Below are positions 1-13,800 of a stretch of 64,000 nucleotides of DNA, piece after piece. Source of the DNA: Pseudomonas baltica (lineage in GTDB: Bacteria; Pseudomonadota; Gammaproteobacteria; Pseudomonadales; Pseudomonadaceae); NCBI RefSeq assembly GCF_014235765.1, contig NZ_JACMYH010000002.1, positions 496,001 to 560,000 on the forward strand, given 5' to 3'. The translations under genes were made by a program, and so were the position numbers. The stretch's first letter is position 1; every line of letters begins with the position of its first letter. Under the pieces are notes generated by a model that saw nothing but the letters and a program-made list of their open reading frames with translations, ran no database searches and had not been told where the DNA came from.

Positions 1-36
1 CGCCCTTCAATAACAACAATCCAGGGTTGGCTACCG

Positions 37-1914
<1,878 letters not shown>

Positions 1915-1925
1915 GTGAGGACGAG

Positions 1926-3041
1926 CTACCGGCGCGGTGGCTCGCCCAGCATGGTCAGCTGCCCCAATCGACTGCGTGTGCGCATCAGGTCGATGACCGA
2001 CCCTGCCAGGCTCTCTGCCAGGGGCCGCTCGCTGACCAGTATCAGTGTCTTCTCCTGGTCGTACAGCACGTCGATGAGGTTGATGAAGCGCTGCTGCACG
2101 GCGGTCGAGCAGTCGTCCAGCATCGGCAGATGGTCAATGCTCCAGTGCTGGAAACGCTTGCACAGGGCCAGGTAATCAATGACAGCGGTCGGTTCCTCGC
2201 ACAGGTCGGCGAAGTTGAAATGAATACGCTCGCCCGTGATCAGGCGGGCACGCAGCTCGCGGTGGCCGACGGTGAACGCCAGCGGTGCCAGGTCGGCGGG
2301 CGGCAGTTGCAGCAGCGCACGCTGTGCCGCCGTGCCCGGCCATACATAGTGACCGCGGGTGAAACACTGCTGTGCACCTGACTGGGCCAGGCTGCGGTAG
2401 TCGGTGGCGCCGCCGACTTCGAGCACCTGCATGCGCGCATTGATCAGTTCGATGACGGGCAAAAAGCGCTGGTGATAGAGCGGATTGGGCAGCAGGCCTT
2501 CCGGCGGGTAATTGGAGGTCACTACCAGGAGGATGCCGCGGTCGAACAGCGCCTTGAACAAGCGCGTGATCAGCATGGCGTCGCCGATGTCGTGCACGTG
2601 GAATTCGTCGAAACACAGCAGGCGGCAGTTATCGAGCAGTTCATCCAGGGTGCTGGCCAGCGGATCATCGGCCTGGCCGTGATGGAACATGCCCTGATGC
2701 AGCTTGGCGAAGAAATCATGGAAATGCAGGCGGCGTTTCTCATCCACAGGGGCGGCGCGGAACAGGCCGTCGAGCAGCCAGCTCTTGCCGCGCCCCACGG
2801 CCCCGTACAGGTACAGACCGCTCGCCGGCGTGCCCTGCAGCAACGCGGGCATGCGCTCGGCCATGCTGTCGATGACCCGCGCCTGATCGGCGCCCAGCGT
2901 ATAGCCCGCCTGCCGGGCGCGCTCGTCGAACCAGGCGCGCAGTGCGCCACCGGCGTGGCCAGTGTTGGCGCAGGGCTGGGCGTTACGTTCAGGTTTGAAC
3001 AGACGCCTGTACAAGGCGAGCAGCGACGGCGGTGCGGTCAA
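1926..3041 (-). CDS. zapE: ZapE/AFG1-family ATPase
   Basis: This 371-residue P-loop ATPase is of the AFG1/LACE1 family, which includes the E. coli division-associated ZapE (375 aa). Walker A GAVGRGKS is at residues 80-87 and Walker B LLCFDE at 141-146. The family segment around FARG..LVVTSNYPP follows, and the family-typical VSERPL lies near the C-terminus. The start codon is TTG, set by an AAGGAG ribosome-binding site eight bases upstream. It begins 28 bases after the stop of the carboxypeptidase gene on the same strand, so the two are probably co-transcribed. It is clearly diverged from E. coli ZapE and may be an AFG1-like paralogue rather than the division protein itself. Confidence 0.75.
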   Translation of the reverse strand: MTAPPSLLALYRRLFKPERNAQPCANTGHAGGALRAWFDERARQAGYTLGADQARVIDSMAERMPALLQGTPASGLYLYGAVGRGKSWLLDGLFRAAPVDEKRRLHFHDFFAKLHQGMFHHGQADDPLASTLDELLDNCRLLCFDEFHVHDIGDAMLITRLFKALFDRGILLVVTSNYPPEGLLPNPLYHQRFLPVIELINARMQVLEVGGATDYRSLAQSGAQQCFTRGHYVWPGTAAQRALLQLPPADLAPLAFTVGHRELRARLITGERIHFNFADLCEEPTAVIDYLALCKRFQHWSIDHLPMLDDCSTAVQQRFINLIDVLYDQEKTLILVSERPLAESLAGSVIDLMRTRSRLGQLTMLGEPPRR

Positions 3042-3069
3042 TCGGGGCGCTCCTTGAGCAACGTGGGGG

Positions 3070-4212
3070 TCAACGCAAGTTAGGCGCCATCTGCGCCAGC
3101 ACGCTCAGCACATCGCCGCCCAGTCGCGCCGAGCGCTGGCCGTTCCAGCCGGTAAGCGCATCGGGAGCCGCATCGTGATCCTTGAACGGCATTTCCAGGG
3201 TCAGCGACAGGCAGTCGAATCTCTCGCCGACGCTGTTGCAGGCGAGAGTCATGTTGGCCTCGCCCGGCTTGTCGCGGGTGTAGCCGTGTACCGCCTGGAA
3301 ATCCGCCGTACGATCACACAGCAGGTCGCGAAAGGTCTGCTCCAGCTGGGCGATGCGCGGTGTATAGCCGGGATTTCCCTCGCAGGCCGCGGTGAACACG
3401 TACGGGATTTCCTCATCGCCATGGGCGTCGATGAACAGGTCGACACCGTGCTTGTCCATCTGCTGCTGCACGAAGAACACCTCGGGGGTGTATTCGGCGC
3501 TGGAGTCTTGCCAGGCACGGTTGAGGTCGCGACCGCGGGCGTTGGTGCGCAGGTGGCCGTGGAAGGCGCCGTCGGGATTCATGTTCGGCACCAGGTACAG
3601 ATCGGCCACCGCCAGCAGGGCCTGAATCTGCGGATCATTCGCCTGCAGGCGGTCGATCACGCCCTCCATGAACCACTGCGCCATGTGTTCGCCAGGATGC
3701 TGCTGGGCGATCAGCCACAGCCGACGCTTGCCGGGCGCACCGTCGCCTTTGCGCAGCAACGGTATTTCCCGCCCCTCGCAGCTTTGCCCGACAGCCAGCA
3801 GTTGCAGGCCCGCCTGGGTGATCGCGCGATTGATCAGGGCGTCGTGCCGCTGCCGGCTGTAGGGCTCGAAATAGGCAAACCACATCTCGCTGCCCTGAGC
3901 GTCCAGACCGAACCGCAGTGCCTGGCCATCGAACGTACTGGGCACGCGGAACCAGGTCTGTTGGTCGCAGGACGCCACCGCGTGGTAGCCGTGCCAGGCA
4001 TTGTTATAGGAAGACTGCGCAGCGTTCTGCAGCGTGAACTCGTAGCGTTGCCCGACCTGCAGCTCGGCAGCCTTGAAGTGAAACCACTGAAAGTGTGGGC
4101 TCTGCCGGTCGGGACGAATCGCCAGCTGGATGTCGAGAGGGTCGCGTAGGTCGATGGCTTCGATGTTGCCGCTATCGAAGTCGGCGCTGATCAGCGGGGC
4201 TGGGCGGGTCAC
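3070..4212 (-). CDS. M14-family zinc carboxypeptidase
   Basis: This 380-residue protein resembles bacterial cytosolic carboxypeptidase-like members of peptidase family M14. The metal-binding HPGE motif gives zinc ligands H172 and E175. The third ligand is H264 in DAHGDE, and the catalytic Glu is probably E340 in LTLEMPF. RDLNR at 228-232 fits the substrate-carboxylate binding region. An N-terminal beta-rich domain precedes the catalytic domain (residues about 1-120), as in cytosolic carboxypeptidases. No signal peptide is seen. The chosen start is GTG at 4212, preceded by AGGA at good spacing; an ATG 26 codons upstream in the same frame has no ribosome-binding site and adds unrelated sequence. 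The physiological substrate is unknown. It lies directly upstream of the zapE-like gene. Confidence 0.78.
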   Translation of the reverse strand: MTRPAPLISADFDSGNIEAIDLRDPLDIQLAIRPDRQSPHFQWFHFKAAELQVGQRYEFTLQNAAQSSYNNAWHGYHAVASCDQQTWFRVPSTFDGQALRFGLDAQGSEMWFAYFEPYSRQRHDALINRAITQAGLQLLAVGQSCEGREIPLLRKGDGAPGKRRLWLIAQQHPGEHMAQWFMEGVIDRLQANDPQIQALLAVADLYLVPNMNPDGAFHGHLRTNARGRDLNRAWQDSSAEYTPEVFFVQQQMDKHGVDLFIDAHGDEEIPYVFTAACEGNPGYTPRIAQLEQTFRDLLCDRTADFQAVHGYTRDKPGEANMTLACNSVGERFDCLSLTLEMPFKDHDAAPDALTGWNGQRSARLGGDVLSVLAQMAPNLR

Positions 4213-4538
4213 GGTAGGGTCCTGTGGGTGAGTTCTTGTACCGCCCACTGTACACCGAGCGCTGGGCCACTTCGCAACTAGCGCACTCACTTCAGGGGGT
4301 GATCTTCATGTGCCAGGACGATGGGCGTGAGGGAGCGTTCGCCTGCGCACCTGCAACATGCAAATCGCGCAAGCGCTTCAATGAGTGATGAATCGATTAT
4401 CTACCCTTACTTGTTGCGCAAACTAATATCGCGCCACTGAATTCGCCTCCACTCCTTCCAATGATGGCGATGTGATATTCAAGAATTGTTATAAATCGTC
4501 AGCTCTTGAGTAGCATCACGTACTAGCCTAACCAATAG

Positions 4539-4553
4539 ATGGCGCAGCGCCAT
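4539..4553. repeat. Perfect palindrome upstream of lapF
   Basis: ATGGCGC-A-GCGCCAT is a perfect inverted repeat with 7-base arms around a single A. It lies about 265 bases upstream of the adhesin start. It could be an operator or an RNA hairpin; the sequence does not decide this. Confidence 0.45.
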
Positions 4554-4628
4554 AAAGCAGTAATCAAGTTTAAGGTTTTGCATAAGTCGATCTAAAACAA
4601 GCAGTTAAAAGTTTAAGGTGGGCTCGTC

Positions 4629-4651
4629 ATGGAAAATTGTCAATTGTTCAT
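4629..4651. promoter_or_regulatory. Operator-like imperfect dyad upstream of lapF
   Basis: Two 11-base arms (ATGGAAAATTG and CAATTGTTCAT) flank T4640 and match as inverted repeats at 9 of 11 positions. The dyad is AT-rich and ends 165 bases before the lapF start codon. It has the size and symmetry expected of a dimeric regulator site, but which protein would bind it is unknown. Confidence 0.35.
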
Positions 4652-4816
4652 CGTGCAGCCGGGCTGTTACGGATGAATCGCCCCAGTGTGCAGCATCCCG
4701 TTCGGGACAAGTACTAGAAGAGACCTTGAATCACTGGCGTCGGTCGGCGCCCAGTGTGAGTGAAGTTGTTTGTGTAGTGCCCCGTAATGCACTGCAAGAA
4801 TCTGCTAGGAGTAGGT

Positions 4817-7800
4817 ATGGACAGTATCGTTGTTGCTGCGAAGTCGGCGCAAAGCACCTCGGAAATCGCCTGGGGCAATATAAAGCTGTTGGATACCAGT
4901 CTGGTTAAACTGCCAGTGGATCCCAGCGATGTCGCTTCGGCCACGCGTTCCGGCAACAACCTGACCATCACCCTCAAATCCGGCGAGCAGATAACGCTCG
5001 GAGACTTCTTCAAGGTCGATGCGGCCGGGCAGCAGAGTGAATTGGTCTTCGAAGGCCAGGACGGTTTTCTCTGGCAGGCCAACTACGGTGAACCCTTCAC
5101 CGGCTTTACCTTCTCCGAAGCCTCGACCGTGGACGAATTGCTGCTGGCCGGTGCGGCCGCCAGCGGTGCCACGCCTGGCTGGTTGCTCGCTGCGTTCGGC
5201 CTGGTAGGCGTAGGCGCCACCACGGCTGCAGTGGGCGGCGGAGGCGGCGGCGGTGGTGGCGGCGGCGCGCCCGTACCGCCCGTGGAACCAGTACCGCCCG
5301 TTGATACGACGGCACCGGGCGCCCCGACCGGGCTCGGTTTCGCCGCCGATGGCAGCAGCGTTTCGGGCAGCGCCGAAAGCAATGCCTCGGTGATCATTCG
5401 CGATGCCCAAGGCAACGTGGTCGGCAGCGGCACCGTGGGTGCCGATGGCAATTTCCAGGTGGCGTTCCCCACGCCTCAGGCCAATGGTGAATCGCTGGAA
5501 GTGATCATCACCGACGGCTCGGGCAACAGTTCGGACCCGGTGGTCATCACCGCACCCGATATCACTGCGCCCGCAGCGCCCGGTGCGCTGGCGCTCAGTC
5601 CCGATGGCAGCACCTTGACCGGCACCGGCGAGCCCGGCGCTACCGTCACCGTGACCACGGCCACCGGCGTGGTCCTGGGCTCGGCCGTGGTAGCGGCCGA
5701 CGGCACGTTCAACCTGACCCTGACCCCGCCGCAGATCAACGGCGAAGCCTTGAGCGCCACGCAAACCGATGCAGCGGGCAACCAATCGCCCGCCGCAGGC
5801 CTGATCGCGCCTGACCTGACCCCTGGCCCTACGCCTGACCCAACGCCTGACCCAACCCCCGACACCACCGCTCCAAACGCGCCGACCGGCCTGGCCGTCA
5901 GCGCCAATGGCAGCGTGCTGACCGGTCGCGGTGAGGCCGGCACGGTGGTCAATGTCACCGATGCGGCCGGTAACCTGATTGCCACCGGGACCGTGGATGC
6001 CAGCGGCAATTTCCGCGTCGATCTCAGTCCTGCACAGGCCAACGGGCAGGTCCTGGGCGTTACCCTGACCGACGCCTCAGGCAATGTTTCGTTGCCCGCC
6101 AACGTGCTGGCCCCGGACATCGAGGCCCCGTCTGCGCCGAGCAATTTGAGCATTGACGGCAGCGGGTTGCTGCTCAGCGGACGTGCCGAAGCAGGCGCTA
6201 CCGTGGCGGTGCGCGACGCTGCCGGCAAACTGCTCGGCACCGGTACGGCCAACGCCAGCGGCATCTTCCAGATCACCTTGAGCGCTGCCCAGATCGACGG
6301 CGAAACCCTCAGCGTGGTGGCCACCGATGCGGCGGGCAATGCGTCGCTGCCTGGCCAGTTGCAGGTGCCGGACCTCAGCGTGTCCGAACCGATCACCGAT
6401 TTCGTCGTCAGCGCCGATGGTTTCTCTTGCGGCGGCCGTGGCCAGGCCGGCGACACCGTGACCATCACCAACGCCGCTGGCGACGCCATCGGCAGCGCAG
6501 TGGTGAATGCTTTCGGCCGCTTTTTCATCCGTTTTGCCCTGCGCCTCACCCCCAATGAACCGATCACTGCCACGCAGACCGACGAGAACGGTAACGTCAC
6601 CTCCACGTTCAGCATGTTGGTGCCTGATGACATCGGCCCCGGCACCCCAGACAACCTCAACCTGAGCCAGGACGGACTGACCCTGACAGGTACCGGCAAT
6701 GCCGGCGATACCGTGCGTGTCTTCACCAGCCAGGGCGTGTTGCTGGGCAGCGCCATCGTCAACGTCGATGGCAGCTTCTCGATTACCCTCGGCCAGGCCC
6801 AGACCAACGGCGAGACACTGACCCTGATAGCCACCGATTTCGATAACGAAACCTCGGTGCCGGTGCCCTTCGTTGCGCCCGACAGCACAGCGCCAGCCGC
6901 CGTCGGCAACATCGGTTTCAATGCCGATGGCACGACCCTGACCGGTATCGGCGAGCCTGGCGCCACCGTGACCGTGCGCAATGCCCAGGGCAACGTGGTA
7001 GGCACTGCTACGGTCAATGCCGCTGGCAATTTCGTTGTGAGCCTGTCCCCGGCCCAGGCCGATGGACAAGTGCTCAGCGTCAGCCAGACCGATGCCGCCG
7101 GCAATCCTTCGGTTGCGGTACCGGCGACGGCGCCGGACATCACCGCCGGCGTGGACCTCAGCGAAGTGGCTATCAGTGCCGACGGCAGCCTGGTGAGCGG
7201 CCGTGGCCAACCGGGCGATACCATCACTGTCAGTGGCGCGGGCGGGGTGCTGCTGACCACTGGCGTGGTGGCTGCCGATGGTACCTTCAACCTGTCCCTG
7301 GCTCCGCCACAGACCAACGGCCAGGCGCTGCTCATCGGTCAACAGGACGCCGCCGGCAATGCCTCGGCCAATGTCGCCCTGACCGCACCTGATCTGGAAG
7401 CACCGGTGGCGCCGAGCAACCTGGCTCTGAATGCCGGCGGTACCGTGCTCTCGGGTGTGGCTGAGGCCGGTACCACGGTGTCGGTCAAGAATGCGGCGGG
7501 CACGGTGCTGGGCACGGCGCTGGTTGCGGCCGACGGCACTTTCCAGGTAACCCTGTCGAGTGCCCAGGCCAACGGCCAGGCACTGACGTTGAGCGCCGTG
7601 GATGCGGCCGGCAACAGCTCGCCATCGGTTCCCTTTACGGCGCCGGATACCACCGCGCCGAATGCGGTCACCAACCTGCTGATCAGCGCCGACGGCCTGA
7701 CCCTGACCGGGCGCGGCGAGCCGGGTGCCACGGTGACCATCAGCAATGCTGCAGGCGTGGTGATCGGCATCGCCACCGTCGGCGCCAACGGCAATTTCAG

Positions 7801-10800
7801 CACGGCGCTGGCGCCGGCCGCCGTCGAAGGCGACCTGCTCAGCGCGGTGCAAGCCGACGCCGCCGCGAACGTCTCGACCCCGGTCTTCATCACGGCACCC
7901 GACGCGATTGGCCCGGGCACGCCTGGCAATCTGGCATTGAGCAGCGATGGGCTGCAGTTGACCGGCACCGGCAGCGCCGGCAACACCGTCAACGTCTTCG
8001 GCCCGCAGGGCAACCTGCTGGGCACAGCCATCGTGGCCGCCAACGGCACGTTCGTCATTACCCTGACCCAAGCCCAGACCAACGGTGAAGTGCTGTCGGT
8101 GGTCGCCACCGATGCGCTGGGCGAAGCCTCGGTGCCGGTCGAAATCACCGCCCTCGATTCGACCGCGCCTGACCCGGTGAGCGGCGTCGCCATCAGTGCC
8201 AATGGCAGCACCGTGACCGGTAGCGGTGAAGCGGGCGCCAGCGTCACCGTGCGGGGCGCCAACGGTGCGGTGATCGGTACCGGCACCGTCGCCACCGACG
8301 GTACCTTCAGCGTCGCCTTGAACCCACCGCAACTGAATGCCCAGCAGCTTCAGGTCAGCCAGACCGATGTATCGGGCAACAGCGCCACCGCCGTCGACCT
8401 GACCGCGCCCGACCTGACCGCACCGGCCGCGCTCTCGCAATTGGCCGTGAGCAACGACGGCCTGACCCTGACCGGACGCGGCGAAGTCGGCGCCACCGTT
8501 ACGGTGCTCGCGCCGAACGGCGTCGCGCTGGGCACGGCAACGGTGGGCAGCGACGGCTTGTTCAGCCTCACCCTGAACGCCGCCCAGACCAACGGCCAGA
8601 ACCTCAGCGTCAGCCAGAGCGACGCTGCCGGCAACCGCTCGCCCATCGCCCTTGCGCAAGCACCCGACACCGATGCGCCTGGCGCACCCGGTGCCTTGCA
8701 GCTCAACGGCAGCGGAACCGTATTGACCGGCGTGGGCGAGGCGGGTGCCACGGTGCGCGTGGTCGGTGCCAATGGCGTCGAGCTGGGCAATGCCGTGGTC
8801 GCGGCTAACGGTACGTTCCAGGTCAGCCTGTCCCCGGCCCAGGCCAACGGCCAGTTGCTGGAGGTCACCCAGACTGACGGCGCCGGCCAGACTTCGGTGC
8901 CGGTAGCGATCACCGCCGCTGACAGCACCGCTCCCGGTGCCTTGGCCAATGTGCTCCTGAGCCGTGATGGACTGAGCGTGACCGGTACGGGTGAGAGCGG
9001 GGCCACGGTCACCGTTCGCGCGGCCAACGGCGCCGTCCTTGGCAGCGCCGTGGTGGGCAGTGATGGCACCTTCAGCGTTGGCCTGGCCAGCGCTCAAGTC
9101 AACGGCGAACGCCTGGGCGCCGCCCAGACCGACCCAAGCGGCAACGTCTCGCCGACCACCTTCGTCACCGCTGCCGATGTGACTGCGCCCGGCGCCCCGG
9201 CGGCCCTGGCGCTGGACGCCAGCGGGCTGGTGCTGACCGGTACCGGCGAGGCGGGCGCCACCGTGCGCATCACCAATGCACAAGGCACGCTGCTGGGCAC
9301 CGGCACAGTGGCAGCCAATGGAACCTTCAGCATTACCTTGAGCGCGGCCCAGACCAATGGCCAGAGCCTCAAGGCCGTGGCCACCGATGCGGCCAGCAAC
9401 AGCTCGGCGGCCAGCACCCTGGTCGCCGCCGACACCACCGCGCCGCTTGCGGTCGGCAACCTGGCGATCAGCGCAAATGGCCTGACGCTGTCGGGCACCG
9501 GTGAAGTGGGCGCCAGCGTCGCGGTGCGGGCCGCCAACGGCGACCTGATCGGCACCGGCACCGTCGGTGCCAATGGTATTTTCGTCATTGCACTGAATCG
9601 TGCGGCGCTGCAGAGCGACGTCCTCAACGTGATCGAGACCGATGCGGCCGGCAATGCGTCGCCACCCGTGACTGTCAACGGGCCGGACGGCAACGAGCCG
9701 GCGGCCCCCGGCAACCTGGTGATCAGCCTCGATGGCGTGACGCTCACCGGTACTGCTCTGGCCGGCAACACCGTGACCGTCGTCGATGCGCAAGGCGCAG
9801 TACTCGGCTCGGCCGTGGTCAATGCCTCCGGCCAGTTCAGCCTGACCCTTTCGCCGGCGCAGAACAACGGCGAGCTGCTCAGCGTGCAGGCCAGCGACGG
9901 CGTGCGCGTGTCGGTGCCGACCCTGCTCACGGCGCTGGACGTCACTCCACCCGATGCCCTCGACAACGTCCAGCTCAGCGCCAATGGCAGCACCTTGAAC
10001 GGTACGGGTGAGGCCGGTGCCACGGTCAACGTGCGCGGCGCCCAGGGCCAATTGCTCGGCACCGGCACGGTCGGCAGCGATGGCACCTTCAGCATCGCTT
10101 TCACCCCGGCACTGATCGACCGTCAGGTACTGACCGCCACCCAGACCGATCCGGGTGGCAATGTCTCGGCCGCGGTCAGCGTGACTGCTCCGGACTTCAC
10201 CGCTCCGCTGGCTGCGTCGGGCTTGAGCCTGAACGCTTTGGGCACGGTGCTCAGCGGTGTCGGCGAGGCGGGCACCACAGTCGCCGTGCGTGATGCAGCG
10301 GGCGTGATCATCGGCAACGGTAGCGTGGCCGCCAACGGCACGTTCCAGATCACCCTGACCACGGCGCAGCTGACCGGCACCACTTTGCAAGTGACGTTGA
10401 CGGACGCGGCAGGCAACGTTTCGCCCTCGGCGGCGCTGCCTGTCGCCGACGTTACCGCACCGGGCGTGGTGACCGGCCTGCAGCTCAATGTGGCGGGCAC
10501 GCTGCTGACCGGCAAGGGTGAAGTGGGCGCGACGGTCAGCGTGACCGCAGCCAATGGCGCGGTGCTTGGCAGCGCCGTCGTCGGTGCAACCGGCAGCTTC
10601 GTTGTCAATCTGGTACCTGCGCAAGCCAATGGCGAGGTGCTCGATGTGCAGCAGGTGGACGCTGCGGGCAACCTGTCGCTGCCGGTGGCGCTGGTCGCCG
10701 CCGACGTGACCGCGCCCATCGCTTTGAGCACTGTTGCCATCAGCGCCAACGGCGCGGTCGTCACCGGTGTGGGTGAAGCGGGGGCGACCGTGCGGGTATT

Positions 10801-13800
10801 GACCAGTGCCGGTGGCGAACTGGGCACTGCGACGGTCGGCGCCGATGGGCGCTTCTCGGTCACCCTGAGCACGCCGCAGATCAATCTGCAGTCGCTCACC
10901 GTGACCCAGGCCGATGCCGCCGGCAACCTGTCGGCCAACGTCAACCTGACTGCGCCTGACCTGCAGGCGCCGAGCGCGCCCACCAACGTCGTGCTGACCG
11001 CGCAAGGCTCGGCCGTCACCGGCCAGGCCGAGCCGGGCACAGTGGTGTCGGTGGTGGTCAGTGACGCCCAGGGCAATGTGCTGGGCACTGCGACCGTCGC
11101 CGCCAACGGCACTTTCCAGGTCAACCTGAACACGCCGCAGACCAATGGCCAGACGCTGCTGGTGACCTCCACCGATGCCGCCGGCAACGTGTCCACCTCG
11201 ATCACCGTCATTGCCGCCGACCTCACCGCGCCCAACCTGGCCACCGACCTTGCGGTCAATCCTGCAGGTACGCTGTTGGCCGGCAAAGGCGAAGCCGGTG
11301 CCACGGTCACCGTGTTCGATGCCCAAGGCACGCAGATCGGTACCGGCACCGTCGGGCCGACTGGCAGCTTCCTGGTCACCCTGACACCCGTCGCACAGAA
11401 CGCCGTGCTGAGCGTGACGCTCACCGACCGTTTCGACAATGTTTCGCTGCCCGCCAGCGTGACGGTGCCCGACGCCAACGGGCCCGATCAACCTACCGCG
11501 CTGGTGCTCAGCGCCGACGGTCTGCGCCTGAGCGGTATTGCCGACGCGGGCAATACCATCACCGTGCGCGGCCCCACTGGCGTGCTGGGCACCACTACGG
11601 TCAATGCCGATGGCACGTTCCAGCTGACCTTGAGCGCGGCGCAGACCAATGGCGAGCAACTGGATGTCGTGGCCAGCAGCGGTGGCTTCAATTCGCTGCC
11701 CGGCCAGCTTACCGCCATCGACAGCACAGCTCCGGCGCTGACCAATGTCGTCATCAGCAATGACGGCAGCCTGATCACCGGGCGCGGCGAAGCAGGCGCC
11801 ACGGTCACCGTACTCAACCCGGCCGGCGTGACGATTGCCACGGCCATCGTCGGCATCAGCGGGCAGTTCAGTGTGACGCTGACGCCGCCGCAGATAGATG
11901 CGCAACGCTTGCAGGTCAACCAGGTCGACGGGGCGGGCAACAGTTCGGTGCCGGCCACTGTGACCGCACCGGACCTGACCCTGCCCGGCAGCGTGCTGCA
12001 GCCGCTGGTAAGCGCCGATGGCCTGGTGGTCAGCGGGCGTGGCGAAGCAGGTGCCACGGTTACCGTGTTCGCCAGCAATGGCGCGGTGCTGGGCACCGGC
12101 GTGGTCGATGCAAATGGTCTGTTCAGCGTCAACCTGAATCAAGCCCAGAACAATGGCCAGACCCTTACTCTGTCGCAACGCGACCCGGCCGGCAACGAGT
12201 CGGCAGTGGTCAGCGTGCAGGCAGGCGATACCCTGGCTCCGTTGGCGCCCGCTGCGCTGGTACTCGACAGCACCGGGTCGTCGCTCAGTGGTACCGGCGA
12301 GATCGGTGCAACCGTTCAAATCAGAAATGCCAACGGCGACCTCGTCGGCAGTGGCGTGGTAGGCGCCAATGGCCGCTTCCAGATCAGCCTGGACACGCCG
12401 CAGGCAGCCGGCCAACTGTTGGCCGTCACGCAGAGCGATGCGGCGGGCAACACCTCGCCAGCCACACCGCTGAGCGCCCCGGACACCACCGCGCCGACCG
12501 CGCTGCTCAACGTCGTGCTCAGCAACGACGGACGGCTGGTCAGTGGTACGGGTGAGGCGGGAGCCAATGTGACCGTGCGCAGTGCCGCCGGTGTGTCGTT
12601 GGGCAGCACTGTGGTGGCCGCGGACGGCAGCTTCACTGTCATTTTGAGCAGTCCGCAACTCAATGGTCAGACGTTGTCGCTGGTGCAGGTCGACGCCGCC
12701 AGCAACGTCTCGCCTACCTTCAGCCTGCAGGCAGCCGACATCACCGCTCCGGCAGTGCCTACCGGGCTGTCGCTGAGCCTGGCGGGTACGCTGCTTTCGG
12801 GTGTCACCGAGGCAGGTGCTACCGTCAGCATCACCGGAGCCCAGGGCCAAGTCATCGGCAGCGGCGTTGCCGGCAGCGATGGCACCTTCGCCATTACCCT
12901 GGCGTCTGCCCAGGCCAATGGCCAGGCCCTGCGCGTCACGGCCACCGATGCCGCAGGCAATACCTCGGCGTCGGCCACCCTGCTGGCAGCCGACATCACC
13001 CCACCGGTCGCGGTCAGCAATCTGGTGGTCAGCGCCGACGGCACCTTGCTCAGCGGCTCGGGCGAGGCCAATGCCACGGTGCGCATCACCGCCGCCAACG
13101 GCGATCTGCTCGGCACCGGCACGGTGAACGCGAACGGTACTTTCCTGATTACCTTGAACCGGCCCGCCACCCTCAGCGACGTGCTGACCGTGATCGAAAC
13201 CGATGCCGCCGGCAACCCCTCGCTGCCGGCGCAGGTCAACGGCCCGGACGGCGGTGCGCCGATCGCTCCGGCCAATCTGCTGCTGACCCTGGAAGGCGCG
13301 ATCCTGACCGGCACCGGTTCGGCGGGGGCGCTCATCCGCGTTACCAGTACCACGGGCGTGCTGCTGGGCAGTGGTACGGTCAATGCGTTGGGTACGTTCA
13401 GCATCCTGCTCGATGCCCCGCAACGCAACGGCGAAGTGCTGAGCGTGCAGGCCAGTGACGCGATTGGTCGTGTCTCGATTCCGGTGTCGCTGACTGCCGG
13501 AGACACCACCGCGCCCGACCTGCTTGCCAACGTCCAGCTCAGCGCCAACGGCGCGCTGGTTACCGGCAACGGCGAGGCAGGCGCGCAAGTCACCGTGCGC
13601 AACGCGCTGAACCAGTCTGTCGGCACCGCCACGGTGGCCACGGACGGCACCTTCACGGTCAACCTGGTGCCGGCCCAGACCAACCTTCAGGTGCTCACCG
13701 TGACCCAGGCCGATGCGGCCGGCAACCTGTCGCTGGGCGTGACCCTGATCGCGCCTGACCTGACCGCGCCCGCAGCGCCGGTCGCGCTGGTGCTCAACGA

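Larger units (their letters stand above)
4213..4816. promoter_or_regulatory. Divergent regulatory region upstream of lapF
   Basis: This 604-base gap separates the carboxypeptidase and the giant adhesin, which diverge from it. From about 4380 onward it is visibly AT-richer than the flanking genes. It holds no convincing gene; two small ORFs running through it overlap the adhesin start or lack ribosome-binding sites. It contains a perfect 15-base dyad (4539-4553), an imperfect 23-base dyad (4629-4651) and a small TCCCG/CGGGA hairpin (4696-4707). A TATAAA box near 4490 could be a -10 element but has no good -35. P. putida lapF is reported to depend on RpoS and to be influenced by FleQ; I could not identify their sites with confidence. 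Confidence 0.6.

Noticed and set aside
4618..4908. Small plus-strand frame overlapping the lapF start
   Set aside because: Begins with GTG, lacks a ribosome-binding site, runs into the lapF N-terminus in another frame and has no recognisable domain.
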